A stretch of DNA of 64,000 nucleotides from Lachnospiraceae bacterium AC3007 (GCA_000621405.1 KK211273.1:1188-65187), one strand, 5' to 3'; shown: positions 1 through 8,315, counted from the stretch's first letter. Notes: generated by a model from the sequence alone, not told the origin. Program-made: numbers and translations.

Positions 1-119
1 CGTTTTGTACCCCGGCCGGCCATTTCTCCGCTACAAGATACTTTTTCACTCTTTCCAGAGTGCTCCAACCCGGCGTTTTGTACCCCGGCCGGCTATTTCT
101 CCGCCGCAAGATACTTTTT
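1..119 (-). repeat. 73-bp hairpin repeat, two copies (array runs off the left edge)
   Basis: Two copies begin at 4 and 77, exactly 73 bp apart, and are related to the four copies at 2157-2448. Read on the minus strand each copy starts GTATCTTG and ends CGGGGTAC. These arms pair when G-U wobbles are allowed and enclose a conserved GGAGAAAT apical segment. The second copy overlaps the 3' end of the HAD gene and is partial. The array probably continues beyond base 1. Confidence 0.75.
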
Positions 120-557
120 TAGTAGTTTTAGAATCCGTTTCACATCCGTATCCGTCAATCCCGTCTTAGATGATGTCAAATATAAATGAGGCGTGTCCTC
201 TCTCTGCTCAAACAATTCCGGATCATCATCAAGGATTATATAACTATCCTTCGGATGACGCCTGAGGTAGTGATCTATTTCCTTTGTTCTGCTGCCATCC
301 GGTGCCACTCCGGTTTTATCAAGAGTTTCTACCCCTGCCGGCTCGAGTGATCTTATCAGATCGTCAATATGAACCGCTGTAGCGCCATCCCTGGCAATTC
401 CATTCCTCCACGTGGAGGACAGGACTATCCTGGGTTCATTCAAACTTTTCAGCAGCTTACAAAATGATCCCACACATTTTGGATCCAGAGAATAAACCTT
501 CCTCGCCCAATCTGCTTCTGTATTCAGCACTCCATCTACATCAAGAAAAATATACAT
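93..557 (-). CDS. HAD-like phosphatase domain protein (RNA-repair-associated HAD type)
   Basis: This 154-residue protein opens with FLDVDGVLN, the DxDG nucleophile motif of the HAD superfamily, within its first 13 residues. A second acidic motif, ILDDDPELF, lies near residue 110, and LSSTWRNG supplies the middle Ser/Thr motif. It resembles the HAD domain family described in Swiss-Army-Knife RNA repair proteins; this is family recall, not a search. I start it at the ATG at 557 because TCGGAGG sits six bases upstream. The ATG at 563 touches the ribosome binding site, and the open frame up to 677 has no signal. The last bases overlap a 73-bp repeat. A phosphatase acting on RNA ends is possible but not shown. 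Confidence 0.7.
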   Translation of the reverse strand: MYIFLDVDGVLNTEADWARKVYSLDPKCVGSFCKLLKSLNEPRIVLSSTWRNGIARDGATAVHIDDLIRSLEPAGVETLDKTGVAPDGSRTKEIDHYLRRHPKDSYIILDDDPELFEQREDTPHLYLTSSKTGLTDTDVKRILKLLKKYLAAEK

Positions 558-714
558 GCTCATCCTCCGATCATTCTTTGCCCGCATCCTCAGAGTGACC
601 GGCACGCGTAAATCAGATAATTCAGATCTCTTCTTTTTCTTCTTTCCCTCCTGATTGTGAATCAGATGACAGAACATCGTAATACACTGCCGATATAGTA
701 TGGCTCTTGATCAC

Positions 715-1005
715 TTATAAATATACTGCCATAACGCAAGACAAGTTTAAACGAGGAAGGAGAGGACTTTCGTCCTCTCCTCTGGTGCCTATTATGATAT
801 CATCCACCGTTGTATCGAATAACCTGCTTAGTGCATATAGATTATCGACGGTTGGAAGACTCTCTCCGCGCTGCCACTTATATACCGCCTGCTCAGATCC
901 GAACTCCATAAACTCCGCGATCTCCTCGACCTTCAGATGATGCTTCAGCCGAAGTTCCCTGATCCTCTGGCCCGTGGCTTTCATATCAATGATCGGATAT
1001 GTCAT
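715..1005 (-). CDS. XRE-family helix-turn-helix regulator
   Basis: This 96-residue DNA-binding protein has one HTH_3 domain over about residues 11-70. The recognition region is AVYKWQRGESLPTVDNL, and the family ending TTVDDIIIGTR follows. AAGGAGGTACG precedes the ATG at a good distance. It is a clear paralogue of the regulator at 37002-37256 next to rtcB: both share the pattern IDM.ATG..I..LR, YKWQ.G...PT.DNL and TVDDII. It follows no obvious operon partner and faces the HAD gene downstream after a short gap. It probably autoregulates or controls a neighbour, but no operator is obvious. Confidence 0.85.
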   Translation of the reverse strand: MTYPIIDMKATGQRIRELRLKHHLKVEEIAEFMEFGSEQAVYKWQRGESLPTVDNLYALSRLFDTTVDDIIIGTRGEDESPLLPRLNLSCVMAVYL

Positions 1006-1300
1006 ATTACGTACCTCCTTATGAAATTGTCTTCATGCGCCAACGTAATCAACCTACCCTCATCCTCTGCCTTTTCAGCTATCGACACCTCTGTCTCCGG
1101 GGGATGATGAATCATTGTCTTCGAATATACAAATTATTATATTAGCATATCCGATAGCGTGCTATGTTTTTTTTAGCAAAATAGAACTGTTTATTTCAAC
1201 AAACACTGCGAAATAACCATGCACATTTCGTTCTGTCGTTTTTCTTATTTGTTTCTGCATTTTCCATCAATTCTTTTATTTATCGATCCGGGAAAGAAAT

Positions 1301-2101
1301 TCATTCTGACAGCATAATCTCCTTCAGCATTTTCTCTATACCTTTTATGTCTAACGGACTGTTCTCTGTTTCATATGTGAAGATCAGGTTCTTTCCGACG
1401 TAGATCCCGTGTTTTCTGTATTCATCCAGCTTAAGCAGGCTTTTATTTCTGTATTCTTCATCATCCAACAATCCAAAGTGCTCAAGGAACACCTCTTTTC
1501 TTGTGTTGATTTTCAGTAGTGTAAAGTCAGGATATCTGATTTTCCGGGCTTCAAGACGCAAAGGCTTTTCATAATGATATGGGATCCCCAGCCCGTACAG
1601 TATATCTGCCAGGATGGCTTCTGATTTGGAGCGCACCTTCTCCCCTCTTCTGGTATCATATATTTTCATATTCTCCATATACGGATTCGGCTCAAATTGC
1701 TCTGCCTGCCATTCTTCCGCATAGAGAGTATCCGTTTGGATATATGGTTTGACCATCATTTTTCGATACTCAGATAGATCATCATATAGGCTTTCGGTAT
1801 TATTTCCTTCCAGCAGCCGGATAGTTCTTTCGATCTTATCCAGTTCATACTGTGCTGTCTTAAGAAACATCCGGTTATAGTCTTTCTGAGCAAGTGATCC
1901 CGCTAAGGCTCGCTGATCCCTTTTCAAATACTTCTCGTCCAGTTTTTTGTCTTCCATCATTTGATAGAAACGGACATGGCCATTTCTCGGAGAGACCCTC
2001 AGGCGTCCCTCGGGAAAAGAGGATTCATCGTGTTTCGCGGCTGCTATCGCTTTTTTCAGAATTGTCGTTCTCTTTTTCATAAGTTTTAGGATTTTCTTCA
2101 T
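1301..2101 (-). CDS. PD-(D/E)XK nuclease-like protein, function unknown
   Basis: This 266-residue protein has a basic, coiled N-terminal half. Its C-terminal half has the layout of a PD-(D/E)XK fold: RSKSE with Glu161, then a helix, PDF with Asp192, and EVFLEHFG at 203-210. In the last motif the usual ExK lysine is absent and a Glu-His pair takes its place, as in several divergent nuclease-like families. The start at 2101 is supported by AAGGAGG 11 bases upstream. The longer open frame to 2302 runs through the 73-bp repeats and is not believable. Four repeats lie directly upstream, in what would be its leader. Nuclease activity is inference. Confidence 0.6.
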   Translation of the reverse strand: MKKILKLMKKRTTILKKAIAAAKHDESSFPEGRLRVSPRNGHVRFYQMMEDKKLDEKYLKRDQRALAGSLAQKDYNRMFLKTAQYELDKIERTIRLLEGNNTESLYDDLSEYRKMMVKPYIQTDTLYAEEWQAEQFEPNPYMENMKIYDTRRGEKVRSKSEAILADILYGLGIPYHYEKPLRLEARKIRYPDFTLLKINTRKEVFLEHFGLLDDEEYRNKSLLKLDEYRKHGIYVGKNLIFTYETENSPLDIKGIEKMLKEIMLSE

Positions 2102-2156
2102 GGGTTTTCTTGCCTCCTTCTTAATGATGACATGGGAAAAAAGTGGTGATTTGTGA

Positions 2157-2448
2157 TTTGTACCCCAGCCAGCCTTTTCTCTGCTGTGAGGTACTTTTTC
2201 TCTCCGTCTAGGGAGCTGTGATGCGGCGATTTGTACCTCAGCCAGCCTTTTCTCTGCCGTGAGGTACTTTTTCTCTCTGTCCGGGGAACTGTGATGCGGC
2301 ATTTTGTACCCTGGGAGGTCTTTTCTCCTCCGTGAGGTACTTTTTCCGGTTTTCCGCTGAATTGAAATATGGTGATTTGTACCCTGGACGGTCTTTTTGT
2401 CTGGCTCAGGTACATTCCCGGCACCGGAATTAGCGCCTGATAATGATT
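2157..2448 (-). repeat. 73-bp tandem hairpin repeat array, four copies
   Basis: Units run 2157-2229, 2230-2302, 2303-2375 and 2376-2448, each exactly 73 bp. On the minus strand each of the first three reads GTACCTCA, variable arm, AGAGAAAAG or similar, variable arm, then a complement ending GGTAC. The inner arms change together (CAGC/GCTG, CGGC/GCTG, GGAGG/CCTCC) while the GAGAAA loop is kept, which argues for an RNA hairpin. The fourth unit is degenerate. The array lies in the leader region of the PD-(D/E)XK-like gene. The repeats are interspersed with related sequence, not unique spacers, so this is not CRISPR. Confidence 0.85.
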
Positions 2449-2700
2449 GAGCATGATTATTGTACCTTGATCAGTAAAACCGACCCTTTAAGATACAATC
2501 AAAAATCGTTTACCAACAAATTCTGCGAGTGTGTGAAAAATAGTCTGTAAAATTGATCTTCTAAGATAATGGACGAGCTGTATGACGGAAAGAATACCAT
2601 TGTTCAACTCTTTTTGACTATATATAATCCCGTTGATTTAGTCAAGAACCATGATTAGAATGCCACACGATCAAATCAAAGTAAAGTGTCTCAAAGCTGT
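2449..2700. other. AT-rich intergenic stretch without a gene
   Basis: Between the 73-bp array and the 19-bp array I see no credible coding frame, tRNA or terminator. A half unit of the 19-bp repeat (CAAAGCTGT) ends at 2700. Confidence 0.5.
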
Positions 2701-2902
2701 AAAACTGTACTACGCAGTAAAAACTGTACGAGGCAGTAAAAACTGTACAATGCAGCCAAAACTGTGCAATGCAGTAAAAACTGTGCGATGCCATCAAAAC
2801 TGTACTATGCAGTCAAAACTGTGCGATGCCATCAAAACTGTGCGATGCCATCAAAACTGTACGATGCCATCAAGCTGTGCTATGCCATCAAGCTGTGCTA
2901 TA
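2701..2902. repeat. 19-bp tandem direct repeats (nine full copies, two shorter)
   Basis: Nine consecutive 19-bp units start at 2701, 2720, 2739, 2758, 2777, 2796, 2815, 2834 and 2853, with consensus AAAACTGTRCNATGCMRTM. An 18-bp unit follows at 2872 and a truncated one at 2890. The size and head-to-tail packing look like iterons or a clustered protein-binding array. It lies downstream of crcB. The open frame 2651-2995 through it is only a by-product of the repeat. Confidence 0.9.
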
Positions 2903-2984
2903 AACATTCCATCAGTTCCTAAAAACGATACTTTGAAAGTGGCTCACTTCACAGTCGAAATTAATAAGGTTCTGAGGAGATCGA

Positions 2985-3353
2985 TCAAACCTTGATAAAC
3001 GAAGCAAGTTTTCTCCCAAACAGAACACCCAAGATACAACAACTGCAACTCAAAATCACATACATCCCGCCGGCAGCATATTGCTTATTCTCAAAGAGAT
3101 TAAAAGACTCAAGCGAGAATGTCGAAAAAGTAGTAAATCCTCCGCACACCCCGGTCTTCCAAAACAATATCGTGTTATCGGATACTCCGTCTCTGTTGCT
3201 TGTGAAGCCAACAATGAATCCAATAAGAACCGCTCCGATCATATTTGTAATAAGCGTCAGTATCGGAAATCCGGACTTGACCGGAATAAGACTTATGGCA
3301 TATCGCGCAACCGCACCCAAAGCGCCGCCAAGAGCCACAAAAAGAAAACTCAT
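2985..3353 (-). CDS. crcB: Fluoride channel CrcB/FluC
   Basis: This 122-residue membrane protein has four hydrophobic segments. It carries the FluC signatures GGALGAVARY near the N-terminus, LITNMIGAVLIG in the second segment and GVCGGFTTFSTFSLE in the third, which line the fluoride pore. FluC proteins act as dimers that export fluoride through the inner membrane. GAGG lies eight bases upstream of the ATG. The gene follows the NADH-azoreductase-like gene after about 50 bp and may share its transcript. I looked for a fluoride riboswitch upstream and did not find one. Confidence 0.92.
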   Translation of the reverse strand: MSFLFVALGGALGAVARYAISLIPVKSGFPILTLITNMIGAVLIGFIVGFTSNRDGVSDNTILFWKTGVCGGFTTFSTFSLESFNLFENKQYAAGGMYVILSCSCCILGVLFGRKLASFIKV

Positions 3354-3402
3354 ATCATAATCCTCATTTTATTGGTATTTCATGCAGATTTATCCTCCCT
3401 GA

Positions 3403-3975
3403 TCAGTCAATATTTCTTGTCTGGAGGTTAATGTTGCTTATAGTTTCATCCATGATGGCCTCAACATCCGCTCCTGCAATATCGAGGCCGGTCGCCGTAA
3501 TTATTTCCACATTTTTAATCCCATAGAAATTCTGAGCAAGTGATTTTATATAGCCAAATCCAAACTCCGAAGGGACATAGTTACCGCCTGCCGTCATGAC
3601 ATAATAAAGCGAATTTGCTTGGCACAGGCCTTTGGGAAATCCTTCAGATGTGTATTCAAAGGTAACCCCGGTCACATTTATGGCTTCGATATACTGTTTC
3701 AACTTAGCCGGAAAAGACAGATCCCAGAAAGGAGCTGCGATCACAATTGTATCCGCTGCAGCAAACTGCCTGGCCAGGGCAAACATATCGTCGTCAAACG
3801 CACCTGTAGATATCAGATCATCTCTCTTTTTCAGGTAATCCTCATCTGTAACAGCAAAAGAAATCTCTTCCAGTGCTATATGAACAGCCTCTTCATTTAG
3901 TTTTGCCAACAGGGCTTCTGCAAGTCTTTTAGTCCTCGACTGCGTCCTGACACAAGCATCTACAAATAAGATCAT
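3403..3975 (-). CDS. FMN-dependent NADH-azoreductase / flavodoxin-fold quinone reductase
   Basis: This 190-residue flavodoxin-fold protein resembles the AzoR family, which reduces quinones and azo dyes with NAD(P)H and FMN. Visible features are the N-terminal FMN phosphate-binding strand and loop (ILFVDACVRTQSRT), IVIAAPFWDLSFPAKLKQYIE around residues 80-100, and the conserved TAGGNY loop near residue 135. I use the ATG at 3975 because GGGAG precedes it by about seven bases; the ATG at 3996 has no ribosome binding site. crcB lies just downstream. Confidence 0.8.
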   Translation of the reverse strand: MILFVDACVRTQSRTKRLAEALLAKLNEEAVHIALEEISFAVTDEDYLKKRDDLISTGAFDDDMFALARQFAAADTIVIAAPFWDLSFPAKLKQYIEAINVTGVTFEYTSEGFPKGLCQANSLYYVMTAGGNYVPSEFGFGYIKSLAQNFYGIKNVEIITATGLDIAGADVEAIMDETISNINLQTRNID

Positions 3976-4097
3976 ATCACTCTCCCGTCCCGACATATTT
4001 TATTTACATCAGTTCCGATACCGGACACATATGTCACAGTTGAACCTGATCCGGACATTTCTTGTGCATATCCCGCTATAACTAATGGCCCCCGCAA

Positions 4098-5563
4098 TTA
4101 TGAAGCCTGAAGCTTTACCATGTGTGCGTAAGTCCCGCCTTTATCCATCAGCGATGCATGATCTCCGTGCTCGATTATCTCACCTCCCGAGACAACAAGT
4201 ATCTGATCCGCATCCCTTATGGTCTTAAGTCTGTGAGCGATCACGAGCAGTGTCTTGTTTCTGCACAGTTCCGATATAGCCTCCTGGATGGCTCTTTCGT
4301 TATCCGCATCCACACTGGCCGTAGCCTCATCCAGGATCACGACGGGCGCATCCTTTAAGATGCATCTCGCTATTGATATCCTCTGCTTCTCTCCGCCGGA
4401 AAGAGATGCTCCGCCTTCCCCGATCATTGTATCAAAGCCATCCGGAAGCTGCATGATGAAATCATAGCATCTCGCTTTTTTCGCAGCCTCCTCCACCTCT
4501 TCTCTGGTGGCATCCGGTCTCCCGATCGCTATGTTATTGTATATCGTATCCTGAAAAAGATAAACTCTCTGAAACACCATGCTGATATGGTCCATAAGGC
4601 TCCCGAGCGACACGTCTCTGATATCCTCTCCGTTTACAAGTATGCGGCCGCTTCCAACATCCCAGAATCTGGCAAGCAGTGACGCGATGGTCGACTTTCC
4701 TCCGCCGGAAGGACCCACAAGAGCCGTCATCTCACCGGAATTAACCCTGAATGACACACCTTTCAGCACATCCTGCCCGGTATATCCTGACCACCTATCT
4801 TTATCGCACCACCGTCTATGTCATAGTAATGAATCAAAAGCTTCGCCAGCGTGGACTTGCCGCTTCCGGATTCCCCCACAAGAGCAGTGGTCGTCCCCTG
4901 TTTCATCGTAAGGCTCACACCATGCAGGACCTCTTCGTCTTCGTATCCGAATCTGACATCTTCAAAGGAGACATCAAATCCTTCGCCTGTGAATCTGTTT
5001 TGTCCCTCCTTCAGCGGCGGATGATCCATGAGTTTTTCAAACTCTGAGATCTTATAATCAAGCTGCGGGAACTTGCCTGCGAAATTGAGAGCCTTTAAGA
5101 ATGACGGTCCTACTGCAAATGACATGCAAAGAACTAGGATCAGCTTATCAAGTGCCAGCGCTCCGGACAGTCCCATGTATGAACCTACGGGAAGCATCAA
5201 AAGAGCAAGGCACGGCAGAATACTCGCGTATGCGGCCATCCACGGCCAGCACACCTTATACCATGCGATCGTAAAGTCACGATAATCTCTCACCACATCA
5301 CCGAATCTCCTGTAGGAATCGCCGTCTTTATTGAACACTTTGACTACTTCCATTCCGTTCACATACTCGATGATCGTATTGTTCATCTTTGCAGCGGATT
5401 CATAATAATCATTCATCTTCTCGAATCCGGATTTCATCATCATCCCCATCGCTGCCATGCCAAGCACCAGAGGCACCAGGGAAAGAAGCCCCAGTCTCCA
5501 GTCCATGACGAACATGAGCACTATGATAAGGATCGGAATAAAGATATTTGCTATCCCTTCCAT
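4098..5563 (-). pseudogene. Fused and truncated ABC exporter (deletion hybrid)
   Basis: Two open frames overlap here. The upstream one (5563-4763) encodes the second half of an exporter membrane domain and a nucleotide-binding domain that stops just after its Walker A motif, GESGSGKST. The downstream one (4769-4098, shifted frame) restarts at the beginning of another nucleotide-binding domain (LKGVSFRV, GPSGGGKST) and continues through the Q-loop, LSGGEKQR, VILDEATASVD and the H-loop. The result has two Walker A motifs in a row, a frame change and no N-terminal part of the membrane domain. The simplest reading is recombination between two adjacent ABC exporter half-genes, plus loss of the 5' end. 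It is probably not functional. Confidence 0.8.
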
Positions 5564-5581
5564 GCCACAAGATGCTCTACT

Positions 5582-5716
5582 TCACAAGTCCAAGCTCGGC
5601 TTCGTTATACTCATAATCATAAAATGCATCTGCTGTCTGCTTATTTTCTTTTCCATATTCGCGGTTAGCATCGGCTAACATGATATGATAACTCTTGTTT
5701 TGCTCTCTGTCTATAA
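5582..5716 (-). pseudogene. Short C-terminal gene remnant of unknown origin
   Basis: A 45-codon open stretch with a charged, protein-like composition (for example KENKQTADAFYDYEYNEAE) ends at a TAG just before the broken ABC exporter and is preceded by another stop. It has no ribosome binding site near its only ATG. It probably marks the junction left when the 5' end of the exporter was lost. I do not recognise the family. Confidence 0.35.
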
Positions 5717-5739
5717 TCTACTCGTCTTCTTCGAAGCGA

Positions 5740-7272
5740 TCATCCTAGCCGAACCGTATCCGTCGCCACTTTTTCCTGAAATCTGACATCATGTTCCACC
5801 AAAAGCATTGTCGGCTCGTATTGCAATATCAGTTTTTCGATCTGCATCCTGGAGAATACATCTATGTAATTCAGCGGTTCATCCCATATATACAGATGCG
5901 CCGGTGTTATAAGACTTGCAGCGATAAGTACTTTCTTTTTCTGTCCTTCGGAATACTCCTCGATATTCTTAAAAAACTGCTCCCTACCGAGATCAAGCCG
6001 GCGCAATACCGCAAAAAACAGGCTTTCGTCCAAACCATTGTACTCGCAATACTTGCCAAGCGAGCCTGACAAAAAGGACGTATCCTGACTTACATAGGAT
6101 ATAACAAGATTGCTTGCCACCTCGAGTCTTCCGCTTGATCTCAATCCATCAGCCTCGATTCCGGTATTTTCACGTTTGTTCAGGATTGCTTTTATCAGGC
6201 TTGATTTACCGCATCCGTTCTCACCGGTCAATACGACCCTGTCTCCTCTTTTGACACAAAAACGAAGTCCCGAAAATATCTCATTGGCGGCATCCACATA
6301 CCCTAAAGAAAGCTCATTGGCTTCGACCAGCATCTCTTTGTGATACTTAAGTGGCTCAAGCTTCAGCTCCCTGATCGTTTCTATATCCTTCAGCAGCCCC
6401 TCTTTTTCCTCGATCTCCCTGTCGATGCGATTTTCATAGGACTTTACACGCGCCTGCATCTTCTTTGTTTTAGCTCCGATATATGCACGGGTAGAAATAT
6501 TTCTATCATGTTCCTTAGTGGGATCAAATCCTATCTTGGTGCCTTCATTTTTATCTGCCCATCTGCTGCTTCGGTCTGCAGCTGCCTTAAGCTTGCCGAT
6601 CTCCTTCAGGTGTTTTTCATTCTCTGCCTGTTGAAAGGAATCCTTTCTCTCTTTATTCTCCCACCATGATGAAAAGTTGCCGGATTGAACTTCTATTGAC
6701 GCTCTGTTCAGGACCAGTACATGGTCGCAAACGCTATCCAGCAGATCCCTGTCATGTGATACCAGGATGAATCCCTTTTTTGAAGCCAGATAGTCCTTTA
6801 CTATGTCCCTGGCCACCGTATCCAGATGATTGGTAGGCTCGTCGATCAGCAGGAATTCATTTTCCGCGGCAAACAGCACGGCGAGCATCACCCTTGTCTT
6901 CTCGCCGAAACTGAGCGTTCCAAACGGTCTGTACAGACACTCCGGATCCATCTTTAGCGCATTCATCTGTATCAATACCTGCCACTGCTCGATCTGCGGC
7001 TTCCATTCTTCTATCAGATCAGCTGCATTTCGCTTTTGGTCAGCCTCTGAAGTCCGGTACGGAAAGTAATCAAATCGGGTATTTCCCGCGATACTTCCCT
7101 GATACTCATATTTTCCCATAAACAGATTTAAAAGCGTGGTCTTTCCCTTGCCGTTCCTTCCGATCAATCCCAGTTTCCAATCCGTATCCAAGCAAAAGGT
7201 TGCATTCGAAAATATATCATCAGCACTGCCGTCATAGGCAAATGTCAGTCCTGTCACCTGTATCTGTGCCAA
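5740..7272 (-). CDS. ABC-F family ATPase, probable ribosomal protection protein
   Basis: This 510-residue protein has two ATP-binding domains and no membrane segment, the ABC-F layout. Domain 1 has GRNGKGKTT, LSFGEKTR and LLIDEPTNHLD. A charged linker of about 90 residues follows, then domain 2 with GENGCGKSS, EEYSEGQKKK and IWDEPLNYID. ABC-F proteins of this type (Lsa/Vml/CplR group) bind the ribosomal E site and displace antibiotics from the peptidyl transferase centre. The start is the TTG at 7272, preceded by GGAGG eight bases away; the open frame further upstream has no signal. The leader at 7300-7490 looks like an attenuator, which supports a drug-induced resistance role. The exact drug class cannot be read. 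Confidence 0.85.
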   Translation of the reverse strand: MAQIQVTGLTFAYDGSADDIFSNATFCLDTDWKLGLIGRNGKGKTTLLNLFMGKYEYQGSIAGNTRFDYFPYRTSEADQKRNAADLIEEWKPQIEQWQVLIQMNALKMDPECLYRPFGTLSFGEKTRVMLAVLFAAENEFLLIDEPTNHLDTVARDIVKDYLASKKGFILVSHDRDLLDSVCDHVLVLNRASIEVQSGNFSSWWENKERKDSFQQAENEKHLKEIGKLKAAADRSSRWADKNEGTKIGFDPTKEHDRNISTRAYIGAKTKKMQARVKSYENRIDREIEEKEGLLKDIETIRELKLEPLKYHKEMLVEANELSLGYVDAANEIFSGLRFCVKRGDRVVLTGENGCGKSSLIKAILNKRENTGIEADGLRSSGRLEVASNLVISYVSQDTSFLSGSLGKYCEYNGLDESLFFAVLRRLDLGREQFFKNIEEYSEGQKKKVLIAASLITPAHLYIWDEPLNYIDVFSRMQIEKLILQYEPTMLLVEHDVRFQEKVATDTVRLG

Positions 7273-7306
7273 ATATATCACCTCCGATATCCAAGAGTTT
7301 GTTGCA

Positions 7307-7334
7307 CAAAAAAACCTGCTTTCGCCGAAAGCAG
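7307..7334 (-). terminator. Attenuator terminator ahead of the ABC-F gene
   Basis: The hairpin CTGCTTT/AAAGCAG (7316-7334) is followed on the minus strand by seven U residues, only about 35 bases before the TTG start. A terminator at this place blocks expression unless it is disrupted, as in ribosome-controlled resistance leaders. Confidence 0.8.
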
Positions 7335-7360
7335 ATTTCATATCAGATCAAAACCATTAT

Positions 7361-7440
7361 ATGCCGAAAAAGCACCACTCAAATGACTTCAAAATGAATA
7401 CGATAATCCAATTCGGCATACACAAACAGGCCTTTCGGCC
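7361..7440 (-). promoter_or_regulatory. Leader secondary structures of the ABC-F transcript
   Basis: Upstream of the attenuator there is a long-range inverted repeat (ATGCCGAA at 7361-7368 with TTCGGCAT at 7412-7419). A small GGCC-GAAA-GGCC hairpin lies at 7429-7440. The TTCGGC strand resembles part of the terminator stem (CTTTCGG), so an alternative pairing that prevents the terminator is possible. This is an inference from complementarity. Confidence 0.5.
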
Positions 7441-7472
7441 AAACAATAATAATTCGCGTTTACCAAATCCGA

Positions 7473-7487
7473 TTATCTGTTTTTCAT
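7473..7487 (-). CDS. Four-codon leader ORF (MKNR) of the ABC-F gene
   Basis: The sequence GGTGAAGAA is followed at once by ATG AAA AAC AGA TAA, about 150 bases before the attenuator hairpin. Very short leader ORFs sense antibiotic-stalled ribosomes upstream of several Firmicute ABC-F and erm genes. Its position fits such a sensor, but a 15-base frame can also occur by chance. Confidence 0.4.
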   Translation of the reverse strand: MKNR

Positions 7488-7730
7488 TTCTTCACCAACA
7501 CACTGTAAGTGCGCCTTTCTTTTTTCTTCGCATAAAATATATGATCTTAAGCTTTTTATGTCAAGCCCCAAAAAATCTCTTCACTGTCAATCATTACACC
7601 AAGCATCTTCACCTCAACCCTTTTCAAAATCAGGTCTCCAGCCTGCAAACTGGACAAGCTGCACAATCCTCCATTCATTAATAGGTTGACGCCTTTGAAC
7701 TCGCCAGTTTCCATGTTCCGTTTTGTTTAT
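7488..7730. other. Intergenic region upstream of the ABC-F leader
   Basis: No convincing gene is seen between the ABC-F leader and the acetyltransferase stop. The ABC-F promoter should lie here; an AT-rich TATATTTTAT stretch near 7535 is a candidate -10 region, but I cannot pair it with a clear -35. Confidence 0.35.
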
Positions 7731-8315
7731 TCATTCCCTCTGCTTTGACGGATCCTGCATCCTGATCACTTTGGCAGGTACGCCACCGACTACGGCATAG
7801 TCAGGTACATCCTTGGTAACTACAGCACCTGCAGCTACAACTGCATATTCTCCTATTGTCACACCCGGACAGATAGTCACATTCATTCCGATCCAGGCAT
7901 TCTTCTTTACTGTTACTTTTCCATAGGTATAGATCGCATGACGTTCATTCATATCATGATTGATGGTTGCGATCCGAAGCCCCGGCGCTGCCATGGAGCC
8001 GTCTTCGAATTCAATCCCCCCGGACGCAGACAGTATCGCTGAATGATTTATGAAAACGCCTTTGCCAAATTTCACCTTATTCCCGAAATCACAGATAAAG
8101 GGTGTCAGGATTCTCACATCATCCAGCTTTCTGCCAAACAATTCCTCCAGGTAAGTCACATAAATCGGATCATCCGGCATACAGGTATTTGCCTTGGCAC
8201 AGAGCACCCTTGCTCTCATCATCTCATCAACAGCTTCCTTAAAATACGGCTCCCTCACATCAGTAGGTCCGCCCTGTTCCATCAGATCAAAAACATATCC
8301 CTTTTCGTAATCCAT
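7731..8315 (-). CDS. Maltose/galactoside-type O-acetyltransferase (hexapeptide repeat)
   Basis: This 194-residue member of the LacA/Maa/NodL group transfers acetyl from acetyl-CoA to a sugar hydroxyl. The N-terminal Mac domain is followed by hexapeptide repeats forming a left-handed beta helix. NHDMNERHAIY contains the catalytic His, and WIGMNVTICPGVTIGEYAVVAAGAVVTKDVP is the typical coil, ending with VVGGVPAKVIR. The ATG at 8315 has GGAG six bases upstream; the ATG at 8327 abuts its only purine run. It follows the flavodoxin gene within about 20 bp, so they are probably cotranscribed. Confidence 0.85.
   Translation of the reverse strand: MDYEKGYVFDLMEQGGPTDVREPYFKEAVDEMMRARVLCAKANTCMPDDPIYVTYLEELFGRKLDDVRILTPFICDFGNKVKFGKGVFINHSAILSASGGIEFEDGSMAAPGLRIATINHDMNERHAIYTYGKVTVKKNAWIGMNVTICPGVTIGEYAVVAAGAVVTKDVPDYAVVGGVPAKVIRMQDPSKQRE

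Noticed and set aside
2098-2454. A 118-codon minus-strand ORF and the 5' extension of the PD-(D/E)XK-like gene
   Set aside because: Both are translations of the 73-bp hairpin repeats; the good ribosome binding site is at the ATG at 2101.
2157-2902. CRISPR array
   Set aside because: Neither the 73-bp nor the 19-bp repeats have unique spacers between identical repeats, and there are no cas genes.
2651-2995. A 114-codon plus-strand ORF with repeated Val-Lys-Thr/Cys motifs
   Set aside because: It is produced by the 19-bp tandem repeats and overlaps the end of crcB; there is no ribosome binding site.
3354-3402. Fluoride riboswitch before crcB
   Set aside because: The conserved crcB-motif sequences are not present in this short gap, nor in front of the upstream gene.
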